Origin: Dehalococcoidia bacterium | GTDB lineage: Bacteria; Chloroflexota; Dehalococcoidia; UBA2247 | DNA length: 10,686 bases | Assembly: GCA_021159955.1 (NCBI GenBank) | Contig: JAGHDJ010000138.1 | Coordinates: 1 to 10,686, forward strand | Direction: 5' to 3' | Shown here: piece by piece, positions 1 through 5,782 of the stretch | How the letters are laid out: each line of letters begins with the position of its first letter | Numbering within the stretch: position 1 is the stretch's first letter | Notes under the pieces: model-generated | The model's input: only the letters and a program-made list of their open reading frames with translations | What the model was told of the DNA's origin: nothing | Database searches by the model: none | Program-made: the position numbers and the translations under genes

Positions 1-2
1 CT

Positions 3-710
3 ATTGTAGATGCCATACCCAAAGGATTTGAATACGTCAAGTCTTCACCAATAGGAATTCCAAGTGAGGGCAAAGTAAGCTGGATAATCAATGCTATGGA
101 TCCGGAAAGCACTCAAGCTCTCACTATAATACTCAAGACAATAAATCCCGGCATCTATACCAACAGTGTCACAGTCAAAGCCAATGAAGAGTCAAGAACA
201 ACTGCAGCCAATGCGACAACAGTAATATCTCCTCCATCAGCAGAGATAAAGGTTACTAAGACAGGCCCAGAGGATTGTTATCTGGAAACCGATGCCGAAT
301 ACGCTATAACCTTAGAAAATGTTGGAGAGATGCAGCTCAAAGATATTACTATTACAGATGTCATACCAGAAGGATTCCAATACGTCGAATCTTCACCCAT
401 AGGAATCCCAACCGAAGGCAAAGTGGCATGGGAACTTAACACCATAGATCAGGGTAACACACAAACCTTCACGGTAATCCTCAAGGCAACAAAACTCGGC
501 ACTTATACCAATGCTGCTCTAGTAAAAACCGCCGAGGGAGATAACATTATCACACCAGCATCAACAACAGGCGCCACCACAAAAATCCTCTGCACCAGTA
601 GCATGAAATTCACAGTCGAAGACACAGATGACCCTGTGGCAGTAGGCAAAGAAATAGCTTACCTTATCAAGGCTACAAACCAGGGAAATGTTCCTCTTCA
701 TGACATTACC
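3..710 (+). repeat. Tandem DUF11 units, recently duplicated
   Basis: Unit 1 (3-350, 116 codons) and unit 2 (351-710, 120 codons) are tandem copies. Over the first 27 residues I count 20 identities, including the block SSPIGIP-(S/T)-EGKV, and the DNA is also clearly similar (compare 3-83 with 351-431). The third unit, from 711, is far more diverged, so the first two look like a later internal duplication. Confidence 0.75.
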
Positions 711-950
711 ATTACTAATACCCTGCCCCCAGAGGTAGAACTACTCAATGCTGAGGGTCCAGTCGGACACAAAATTGATGGCAGAGACATCATCTTTGAT
801 ACAATAGACTCAGTTGACCCTGGACAGACACTTGAATTCAGAATAATGGTAAATGCCCGCATCGCCGGTTCAGCGGTAGATGCAGTAACTCTAACTTATC
901 GCGAATTCGACAAACCCGTAACAGTTCAGGAAGGAACCACCATATACTAG
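3..950 (+). CDS. DUF11-repeat surface protein, C-terminal part (5' end outside window)
   Basis: The frame is open from the window edge to TAG at 948-950, so the gene starts upstream; the first in-window ATG (96) lies inside a repeat and is not the start. Three consecutive DUF11 (conserved repeat domain) beta-sandwich units are visible. Their cores start at 3 (IVDAIPKGFEY), 351 (ITDVIPEGFQY) and 711 (ITNTLPPEVEL). Each then has a G-x-V/I-x-W/F strand, a 'DPG/QGNTQ' turn, an 'ILKA' strand and 'GTYTNAA'. The domain start 'NQGNVPLHDITITNTLP' and the C-terminal 'EGTTIY' are typical of this family, which forms secreted or cell-surface stalk and adhesin proteins. No C-terminal anchor or sorting signal is visible after the last unit; secretion would need a signal peptide upstream, which I cannot see. 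Two cysteines occur, one in 'PEDCYLE' and one in 'KILCTSS'. Family confidence is high; the exact role is unknown. Confidence 0.88.
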   Translation: MVDAIPKGFEYVKSSPIGIPSEGKVSWIINAMDPESTQALTIILKTINPGIYTNSVTVKANEESRTTAANATTVISPPSAEIKVTKTGPEDCYLETDAEYAITLENVGEMQLKDITITDVIPEGFQYVESSPIGIPTEGKVAWELNTIDQGNTQTFTVILKATKLGTYTNAALVKTAEGDNIITPASTTGATTKILCTSSMKFTVEDTDDPVAVGKEIAYLIKATNQGNVPLHDITITNTLPPEVELLNAEGPVGHKIDGRDIIFDTIDSVDPGQTLEFRIMVNARIAGSAVDAVTLTYREFDKPVTVQEGTTIY

Positions 951-971
951 TCACAGTTAACACTGGAGCGA

Positions 972-1008
972 AGAAGAGGAGCGGCATTTTTAATGCCTCT
1001 CCTCTTCT
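972..1008. terminator. Stem-loop shared by convergent genes
   Basis: The arms 972-987 and 993-1008 can pair over 16 positions with one mismatch (C982/T998) around a 5-base loop. It sits 22 bases after the stop of the DUF11 gene and 23 bases before the end of the convergent hydrolase gene, so it could serve both. There is no T-tract after the stem on either strand, so it is either a non-canonical terminator or a 3'-end stabilising hairpin. Confidence 0.6.
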
Positions 1009-1030
1009 CATCAACCACATCACAAACAAC

Positions 1031-1696
1031 TCACAATAATCTCTTCAATCTTGCTCCCGCATCCTGGGACAATGGAGTACCATGCCCGGCTAAAAGCACA
1101 TCAAACTTCAACTCGGAAATCATCTTAACTGAGTTATAGACCTGCTCAAGATTTAGCGTATATTTCTTGGCAGAATATCTCGGATTGCCACCATGATCTA
1201 CCCGCACTGTGTCACCAACGAATACAACATCGGGAGAACGGTATAAGCAAATACTCCCTCTGGTATGACCCGGTGTATGTATAACCCTGAAACCGCCAAC
1301 TTCATCCCCGTCCTTCAAAAAAACATCCGCTTTAACAAGCCCAAATTTAAACAATTTTATCCTCGCTTTAGAGAGCGACCACTTCAGCCCATCCTTTCTT
1401 ATCGGCGCTTCACCTGCTGCGCATGGAGCATCCTCTCTGTATATCGCCACTTTAGCACCGGTTATTTCCCTGAGCTTTGATGCACTTCCGATGTGATCAA
1501 TGTCTGCGTGTGTTAACACGATATATTCCACATCATCAGGATACCGCCCCAACTGCTTAATATAGCGCACTATCTTCCCCGCACTGCCGGGTATACCAGT
1601 ATCAATAACAACTATAGAATCATCGCCAATAACAAGATAACTGTTGGCAAACCTGACCCCGTCAACACGGTGAATCCCTGGTAGTATTTCTGTCAC
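1031..1696 (-). CDS. Metallo-beta-lactamase-fold hydrolase
   Basis: This is a 221-residue soluble protein of the glyoxalase II-like MBL superfamily (COG0491 type). Visible landmarks are an N-terminal 'NSYLVIGDDSIVVIDTG' strand pair (18-34), the metal motif THADIDH (H63, D65, D67, H68), 'TPGHT' with H144, 'GD' with D162, and 'GHG' with H205. These are the usual two-metal ligands, except that the second His of HxHxDH is Asp (D65), a variant seen in many MBL hydrolases. Length is normal and no extra domain is present. The start codon is GTG (1694-1696), with GGTGAG just upstream. The gene follows the MFS gene by 41 bases on the same strand and is probably its operon partner. The substrate cannot be told from sequence; a thioester or lactone is possible but unsupported. 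Confidence 0.88.
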   Translation of the reverse strand: MTEILPGIHRVDGVRFANSYLVIGDDSIVVIDTGIPGSAGKIVRYIKQLGRYPDDVEYIVLTHADIDHIGSASKLREITGAKVAIYREDAPCAAGEAPIRKDGLKWSLSKARIKLFKFGLVKADVFLKDGDEVGGFRVIHTPGHTRGSICLYRSPDVVFVGDTVRVDHGGNPRYSAKKYTLNLEQVYNSVKMISELKFDVLLAGHGTPLSQDAGARLKRLL

Positions 1697-1737
1697 AATC
1701 TCACCAAATACCTATTTATAATCCCATACCACAACCT

Positions 1738-2979
1738 CTATTGTCTCTTAACCTGTTCATCCACAGGCATAGATGGCAATTTAGCAACAATCAGAAGAAC
1801 GACAGAAATCACAAGAAGGGTAAGCGCCACAACGAGAGCAAGAAAGTAGCTCTGAGTAGTATCGTATGAGATGCCGCCTAACAACGGACCCAAAATCCCT
1901 CCCGTTATCAACGACCCCGCCAGACAAATACCGATGATAGAACCAAGAGATGACATCCCAAACGCCTCACCCAGTAAACCAGGTAGCACCGGGGCTATAA
2001 CTGCACTGGACAACCCAAATATAATGGCGTAAGTATAAAGTATCAGCACCGAGTCAAGGTGCAGAGTTACAGCCACCGCAGCAGCCATTCCTATATGTCC
2101 TGCTATAAACAAACGCCTCCAGCTAAATCTCTGTTGCAAAAAACCAATACCAAGTCTTACGGGGATGCCTGCCCCTCCCATAATACCCAGAGCCGTAGCA
2201 GCTTTGCCAGCAGAAATACCTGAATCTAAGGCATAAGGCACAAGGTGCACCGATAACAATGTAAAACTAATGCCACCCAGACAAAAAGCGAGAAATACCA
2301 ACTTGAAGAAACGAGACCTCAATACCTGGCGAAGAGTCCAGCCATACGAGGCAGATGAAACTTGCTCACCAGACGAGTTGCTTGTCACTGCTTCCTCTCT
2401 ATCAGGATTACGCCCAATGATTAAAACCGAAATGATAAGGCTAATCATAATATATAGCCCGATAATGAAGTAGCTCTCCCTCCACCCCCATAATTCAATA
2501 AAATGATTAAGTAAGGGCGCAAAAACCAGCGCCCCGATGCCAAAACCACAGGTCACAAAGCCAAGCACATGCCCTCTACTTTTACCGAACCACTGCTGTG
2601 CCACTGTAGTGGGACCTACAAAACAACCCCCCGCCGATAGACCAGCAATCATCATGAGAACACGAAATTGACCAGGTGTCTGAATTAAACTCAATAAGAC
2701 AACTGCTCCACCAGTGAATAATGCTGCCAGGAGGAATGTCAGTCGAAAACCATATTTATCAAGGACTCGCCCCATTATCACAGCAGAAATACCATAGCAA
2801 ACTGTAAAGGCAGTGTATCCCGATGAGGTGACTGTTCTGCTCCAGCCAAATTCCGCCTCCATGGGCTTGAAGAAAATCCCCATAACAAACAGTAGCAAAC
2901 CCAGTACAACAAAAGGGAGTCCCAATCCAATAATTTTCAACCAGTCGGGTGAATCCCATCTGATTACCTTATGAAACAC
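1738..2979 (-). CDS. MFS transporter (monocarboxylate / oxalate-formate antiporter-like)
   Basis: This is an integral membrane protein of about 413 residues with roughly 12 hydrophobic segments. The MFS loop 2-3 motif A, GRVLDKYGFR, lies at about residues 70-79. 'FGWSR' follows the first helix, as is common in the bacterial monocarboxylate/oxalate-formate antiporter branch. A hydrophilic central loop (residues ~190-222, from 'GRNPDREEA' to 'GWTLRQVLRSRFF') separates the two six-helix halves. The longest frame begins at a TTG (2995-2997) with no ribosome site and nearly on top of the predicted transcription start. GTG at 2977-2979 has AGAGGT (2989-2994) nine bases upstream, so I prefer it. The solute is unknown, an organic acid being only a family-level guess. 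The MBL hydrolase follows in the same transcript, which may mean both act on one metabolite, but this is inference. Confidence 0.85.
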   Translation of the reverse strand: MFHKVIRWDSPDWLKIIGLGLPFVVLGLLLFVMGIFFKPMEAEFGWSRTVTSSGYTAFTVCYGISAVIMGRVLDKYGFRLTFLLAALFTGGAVVLLSLIQTPGQFRVLMMIAGLSAGGCFVGPTTVAQQWFGKSRGHVLGFVTCGFGIGALVFAPLLNHFIELWGWRESYFIIGLYIMISLIISVLIIGRNPDREEAVTSNSSGEQVSSASYGWTLRQVLRSRFFKLVFLAFCLGGISFTLLSVHLVPYALDSGISAGKAATALGIMGGAGIPVRLGIGFLQQRFSWRRLFIAGHIGMAAAVAVTLHLDSVLILYTYAIIFGLSSAVIAPVLPGLLGEAFGMSSLGSIIGICLAGSLITGGILGPLLGGISYDTTQSYFLALVVALTLLVISVVLLIVAKLPSMPVDEQVKRQ

Positions 2980-3006
2980 AACATCCAAACCTCTCAAAAC
3001 GATACC

Positions 3007-3037
3007 ATTATAGCCTGCAAAAGGCCTTCTAAGTCAA
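3007..3037 (-). promoter_or_regulatory. Sigma-70-type promoter for MFS-hydrolase operon
   Basis: On the minus strand TTGACT (3037-3032) is followed after 19 bases by a perfect TATAAT (3012-3007). Transcription would start near 3000. That leaves a short leader holding the AGAGGT ribosome site and favours the GTG start at 2979. The spacer is longer than ideal and contains the palindrome AAGGCCTT. Confidence 0.65.
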
Positions 3038-3058
3038 ACCAGACATCCTTCCATATAT

Positions 3059-3087
3059 TGGACAATACGCCACCCGGAGATTAAAAT
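3059..3087 (+). promoter_or_regulatory. Sigma-70-type promoter for the sirtuin gene
   Basis: TGGACA (3059-3064) and TAAAAT (3082-3087) each match consensus at five of six positions with an ideal 17-base spacer. Start would be near 3094, giving a leader of about 72 bases before the ATG at 3166. It is divergent from the MFS promoter; the two -35 boxes are about 21 bases apart, so a shared regulator is possible, though I see no clear operator. Confidence 0.5.
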
Positions 3088-3165
3088 GTCAATACAGACA
3101 ACTCATATCTGCAACCCGTCAAATGGCAGAAAGAATTATACAGTCCATTCCCTCAGATTGATGCT

Positions 3166-4017
3166 ATGAGAGATTTAATCAAAAGAATTACCAGAGACCT
3201 CATAAATAGCAACTATGCCATCGCACTGACAGGAGCTGGCATCTCAACAGAATCGGGCATCCCTGACTTTAGAGGACCATCGGGGATTTGGACTAAAAAT
3301 CCTGAAGAGGAGAAACTGGCTTACCGCAGCTATCAGGTATTCCTGAATAACCCTAAGAAGTGGTGGGAGGAAACTCTAACTACTCCATTCGGCCTGTTGG
3401 AGGCACTAACAAAAGCGGAACCAAACCCAGGACACTATGCTCTGACAGAACTGGGGAAAATGGGCATACTGAAGCGAATCATCACTCAGAACATCGACGG
3501 ACTTCACGAAAAAGCTGGTTCTAAAGATGTCGTCGAATATCACGGCTGCATCTCCAAATTGAGATGCCTATCCTGCGGTTCAAGATTCCCGCAGGATAAA
3601 TTCGACCTGCAAAAATTAATGGGCGAAGACAAACTGCCGCCACACTGCCCCAAATGCGGCGGACTGCTAAAGAGCGACGGTGTTGCCTTCGGGGAACCAA
3701 TTCCCGCAGACGTCATTCATCAGAGCACAAAAGAGATTGAGAACTGCGACCTGATGCTAATTTGCGGAACTTCAGCTGTAGTCTATCCCTTTGCAGCACT
3801 GCCGATATCAGCAAAGGAAAGAACTACCCATAAAGAGAGAATAGATGAAACGGGCAAGCATACCTTTGAAATGGTACCTGCCGTTACTATAATCGAGATA
3901 AACGCCGAGCCCACACCACTAACCCACGAGGGAATATCCGACTATCTCATCCAGGGAAAAACGGGAGAAATCCTGCCCAGAATAGTTGAAGAGGTGAAAA
4001 GGACAAAAGCAACATAA
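3166..4017 (+). CDS. Sirtuin, NAD+-dependent protein deacylase (Sir2 family)
   Basis: This 283-residue protein removes acyl groups from lysines, consuming NAD+ and releasing nicotinamide and O-acyl-ADP-ribose. All core motifs are present: GAGIS (23-27), GIPDFRG (31-37), TQNID (107-111), catalytic His126 in YHG, a four-Cys zinc site (C134, C137, C161, C164), FGEP (175-178), GTSAVV (201-206) and the 'EINAEPT' NAD-binding strand (244-250). By my alignment the Tyr/Arg pair that marks SIRT5-like desuccinylases falls on T70 and T73, so plain deacetylation is more likely. A hydrophilic insert of about 20 residues (~218-237) separates 'LPISAK' from the last Rossmann strand, where most sirtuins have a short turn. 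The ATG has no good Shine-Dalgarno site, but no earlier in-frame start exists nearby. It appears monocistronic; no acetyltransferase or acyl-CoA synthetase partner is adjacent. Confidence 0.93.
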   Translation: MRDLIKRITRDLINSNYAIALTGAGISTESGIPDFRGPSGIWTKNPEEEKLAYRSYQVFLNNPKKWWEETLTTPFGLLEALTKAEPNPGHYALTELGKMGILKRIITQNIDGLHEKAGSKDVVEYHGCISKLRCLSCGSRFPQDKFDLQKLMGEDKLPPHCPKCGGLLKSDGVAFGEPIPADVIHQSTKEIENCDLMLICGTSAVVYPFAALPISAKERTTHKERIDETGKHTFEMVPAVTIIEINAEPTPLTHEGISDYLIQGKTGEILPRIVEEVKRTKAT

Positions 4018-4133
4018 AATACACCCCTTTCTCAATTGAAGACTAAAGAACGCGATTCTCCTTAGTAGTTGCACAAGCATGAGATATTGCCTCTGCCTGT
4101 CCATTCTTAGTTATTGGAGAGGAAGAATAATTT

Positions 4134-4313
4134 ATGAAAGTAACCACTAAACTGTGCGCCTTCATTTTACTCATAATTGGAACCCTTGGTCTCTTAATTA
4201 ATGAACTCGTTTTCAATTGCGGGAGTACCACCGTCCTAACATTTGCCACCTTTAACATTGCAGGACTTATTATTTTAGTTTTTATAAATACAAAAGGAAA
4301 CAAGAACCCATAA
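4134..4313 (+). CDS. Small two-helix membrane protein, 59 residues, unknown function
   Basis: ATG at 4134 is preceded by a purine-rich ribosome site (GGAGAGGAAG, 4116-4125), and the frame runs to TAA at 4311-4313. The peptide starts MKVTTKLCAF and has two hydrophobic stretches, about residues 8-28 and 35-51, separated by a short loop with an Asn-Cys-Gly. It ends in the basic, hydrophilic tail NTKGNKNP. The Lys residues at both termini suggest that both ends face the cytoplasm. Cys8 and Cys29 are the only cysteines. I do not recognise the family. It lies 116 bases after the sirtuin stop with no obvious terminator between, so it may be co-transcribed. A strong ribosome site and a clean two-helix pattern make it credible despite its length. 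Confidence 0.6.
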   Translation: MKVTTKLCAFILLIIGTLGLLINELVFNCGSTTVLTFATFNIAGLIILVFINTKGNKNP

Positions 4314-4353
4314 ACAACAAGAAACACCCCACTCTTACTTGAAGATTTGCCAG

Positions 4354-4387
4354 AAAAAGAGATGAGGGTATCTTGTCACAGATATCC
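4354..4387 (-). terminator. Weak intrinsic terminator for the zinc-ribbon gene
   Basis: On the minus strand, three bases past the stop, GGATATCT pairs with AGATACC (4387-4367, one bulged A, 6-base loop). A T-rich run (4358-4354) comes eight bases after the stem. The gap between stem and T-run makes it a weak candidate. Confidence 0.35.
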
Positions 4388-4389
4388 TG

Positions 4390-4893
4390 TTATGTAATCT
4401 GATAACCGCACTTAGAACAAAATTGTGCCCCCTCCGTAATAGTCTTACCGCAGTTACTGCAATATGACACCTCGGATTCCGGTGGCGAAGCGGGCTGACG
4501 CAAATCACGGCCGCATCCTGCACAGAAGGATGCTCCAGAGGAATTCGCCATCTGACAGGAAGGACATACGTTAGCCTCAGACGTTACGGGTTTGGGTGTG
4601 GGTGAAGTGGCAACCGGCGGTGACGGAGGTGATGGCGGTGGAGACGGAATCGAAGGTGGCGGCGGTGGGACCGATGAAGACTGAACAACCGTTGGCATTT
4701 GATGGTCTCCAGCTTCTTTCTTTTCAACCTTGGGCAGAAATAGCAGAATAATCAATGGTATCCAGAAAAAGAAACCAAAAACAGCCCAGAGAGTTGCCCT
4801 TCTGTTCTTACCCCGTGCGATAAAATAACAAGCTGTGGAACAGATCCAGGGTAGAATGCGAAATCCAAACCATACATTCCATACATCCCACAT
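4390..4893 (-). CDS. Membrane-anchored double zinc-ribbon protein
   Basis: This is a 167-residue protein in three parts. The N-terminus has two hydrophobic helices (about residues 8-26 and 35-53) joined by the basic loop ARGKNRR. A Pro/Ser-rich linker follows (about 67-105, including a run of five prolines). The C-terminus has two zinc ribbons: CxxC-(10)-CxxC at C110/C113/C124/C127, then a second at C145/C148/C159/C162 ending in CSKCGYQIT. Such zinc-ribbon tails are common in bacterial and archaeal membrane proteins of unknown role and probably bind a partner protein or stabilise the fold. The longest frame starts at ATG 4911, but ATG 4893 has AAGGGAG eight bases upstream, a much better ribosome site, so I use it. 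The gene is convergent with the small membrane protein and stands alone. Function is unknown. Confidence 0.78.
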   Translation of the reverse strand: MWDVWNVWFGFRILPWICSTACYFIARGKNRRATLWAVFGFFFWIPLIILLFLPKVEKKEAGDHQMPTVVQSSSVPPPPPSIPSPPPSPPSPPVATSPTPKPVTSEANVCPSCQMANSSGASFCAGCGRDLRQPASPPESEVSYCSNCGKTITEGAQFCSKCGYQIT

Positions 4894-4994
4894 CTCTATT
4901 ACTCCCTTCATCTTACCTTATATCCGAAGACAAAGACCTTAACCTTATTTTACACCCCTATATAACACCGCATCCATTTTAGCCTTTCAAATGC

Positions 4995-5024
4995 AAAAAA
5001 GAAAACCTGCTTCTTCAAAGCAGG
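4995..5024 (-). terminator. Rho-independent terminator of the tRNA-Asn unit
   Basis: On the minus strand a perfect 7-bp stem (CCTGCTT/AAGCAGG, 5024-5018 with 5012-5006) and a 5-base loop are followed at once by TTTTCTTTTTT (5005-4995). It is a textbook intrinsic terminator about 80 bases after the tRNA 3' end. The plus strand has no T-tract, so it is one-directional. Confidence 0.88.
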
Positions 5025-5025
5025 C

Positions 5026-5079
5026 AAAGCCAACGTAGAGCCGTCCTTCATGATTCTGCAAGACATACACGAAGTACAG
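5026..5079 (-). pseudogene. Remnant of a GIY-YIG endonuclease gene (N-terminal fragment)
   Basis: Between the tRNA 3' end and its terminator the minus strand encodes YFVYVLQNHEGRLYVGF. This is the opening of small single-domain GIY-YIG nucleases: 'VY' and 'YVG' stand for GIY and YIG with the family's nine-residue spacing. A strong ribosome site GGAGG (5089-5085) sits five bases before a CTG (5079-5077), exactly where the family's ATG would be. Homology stops after GF, where the terminator stem begins. The frame then runs through the hairpin to TGA at 4987-4989, giving only 30 codons. The helix with the conserved Arg and the catalytic Glu, about 60 residues, is missing. I read this as a gene that lost its start codon and its 3' part. 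A live 30-residue peptide started at CTG is the less likely alternative. Confidence 0.6.
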
Positions 5080-5105
5080 AGTTTCCTCCGTTGCCAGATT
5101 TAATT

Positions 5106-5180
5106 TGGCTCCCCGAGTAGGATTCGAACCTACAACCTAGCGGTTAACAGCCGCTCGCTCTACCATTGAGCTATCGGGGA
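5106..5180 (-). tRNA. tRNA-Asn (anticodon GTT), CCA encoded
   Basis: The molecule folds as a complete cloverleaf: acceptor TCCCCGA/TCGGGGA, D-arm GCTC-AATGGTA-GAGC, anticodon stem AGCGG/CCGCT with loop CTGTTAA, a five-base variable region, and T-arm GTAGG-TTCGAAT-CCTAC. The discriminator base is G and the 3' CCA is encoded (5108-5106). Anticodon GTT reads AAC and AAU as asparagine. It has its own promoter and terminator, and no second tRNA is attached. Confidence 0.97.
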
Positions 5181-5199
5181 AAGCTAAATATCAACAGCT

Positions 5200-5229
5200 A
5201 TTATCATATTTTGCAGAGCATAAAGTCAA
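5200..5229 (-). promoter_or_regulatory. Promoter of tRNA-Asn
   Basis: TTGACT (5229-5224) and GATAAT (5205-5200) on the minus strand each match consensus at five of six positions, with an 18-base spacer. The start would fall near 5193, about a dozen bases before the mature tRNA 5' end, which is the expected short leader. Confidence 0.65.
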
Positions 5230-5265
5230 GAATTTCACAGAGACAACCAGTGACCCACAATACCC

Positions 5266-5610
5266 TTAATTATAGTTCCGTAAAACAAATTTTCGAACGC
5301 AGTAATATACCACTGGAACGATAATAAGAACGATGATAACCACCAGAGAACTGACTCCATTTATAGCCACCCCTGCCACCCTGTTCACAGCAAAGATGGA
5401 CAGCGTCACCATAGCTATGGAGATGCCGAACGAGAGCGCTATCCTCTCCACCACAGTCACCTGCCTGCCCCTGAAAAAGACCAGAGTCCAGCAGAACCCT
5501 GGCAGAAAGAATACCAATATCACTCCCAACGTCGCCCTGAGACCAGGAAGAAACCCAAAGACAGGCAGGGCAAAATCCATAATTCCTGTCAGGGGCAATA
5601 ACAGACCCAT
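5266..5610 (-). CDS. DUF1616-type membrane protein, short form
   Basis: This 114-residue protein is almost entirely hydrophobic. Segments at about 4-20, 24-46, 57-75 and 82-104 suggest four membrane helices, and the tail CVRKFVLRNYN is basic. The stretch from 'LRATLGVILVFFLPGFCW' through 'VERIALSFGISIAM' matches my memory of the DUF1616 signature (LFLPGY...ERialSfGlSia). Full DUF1616 proteins are usually longer and have a soluble domain after the helices; here only the membrane part exists. ATG at 5610 has AAGGGTG about nine bases upstream, and an in-frame TAA lies 21 bases before it. A weak promoter, TTGAAG (5693-5688) and TAGGAT (5670-5665) with a 17-base spacer, could drive it. No terminator separates it from the tRNA, so transcripts may run on to the hairpin at 4995-5024. 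DUF1616 members occur near surface-polysaccharide genes, but the function is unknown. Confidence 0.68.
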   Translation of the reverse strand: MGLLLPLTGIMDFALPVFGFLPGLRATLGVILVFFLPGFCWTLVFFRGRQVTVVERIALSFGISIAMVTLSIFAVNRVAGVAINGVSSLVVIIVLIIVPVVYYCVRKFVLRNYN

Positions 5611-5711
5611 ATATCCGACACCCTTCTCTTACCGACAAGTGCTTATCTGTCACAGTGTATGAATATCCTACTTAATACAGAGAAAAACTTCAAGGTATCT
5701 TCCCCTTCATC

Positions 5712-5741
5712 TTGTTACTAACCAGTGTTGTGCTGTATAGT
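5712..5741 (+). promoter_or_regulatory. Candidate promoter of the UDP-GlcNAc operon
   Basis: TTGTTA (5712-5717) and TATAGT (5736-5741) with an 18-base spacer lie about 40 bases before the first gene; start would be near 5748. The -35 box is weak (four of six). This is the only reasonable promoter I see in the 172-base divergent gap, and no riboswitch-like structure is apparent there. Confidence 0.42.
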
Positions 5742-5782
5742 TATGGCAATCTGAGCAAATACTCGACAGGGGAGAATTCAAT

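Noticed and set aside
3018..3082. Open minus-strand stretch in the divergent gap (reads ...NIWKDVWFDLEG...), considered as a gene remnant
   Set aside because: There is no start, ribosome site or firm family match, and the segment is explained by the two promoters.
4018..4133. Terminator or promoter between the sirtuin and the small membrane protein
   Set aside because: I found no convincing hairpin with T-tract and no -35/-10 pair better than chance.
4043..4327. 94-codon minus-strand frame covering the small membrane protein
   Set aside because: The plus-strand frame has the better ribosome site and a coherent two-helix pattern; the minus frame shows no domain or good start.
5270..5653. 127-codon minus-strand frame overlapping the DUF1616 gene
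   Set aside because: Composition is implausible (many Ser, Gly and Cys with no domain logic), and the other frame gives a clean membrane protein with a recognised signature.
5647..5655. Palindrome CTGTCACAG as a possible operator
   Set aside because: It is only nine bases long and isolated; such palindromes arise by chance and no second copy flanks the promoters.
5333..5662. 109-codon plus-strand frame opposite DUF1616
   Set aside because: It is an antisense shadow; no ribosome site and low-complexity Thr/Pro-rich content mirrored from hydrophobic codons.
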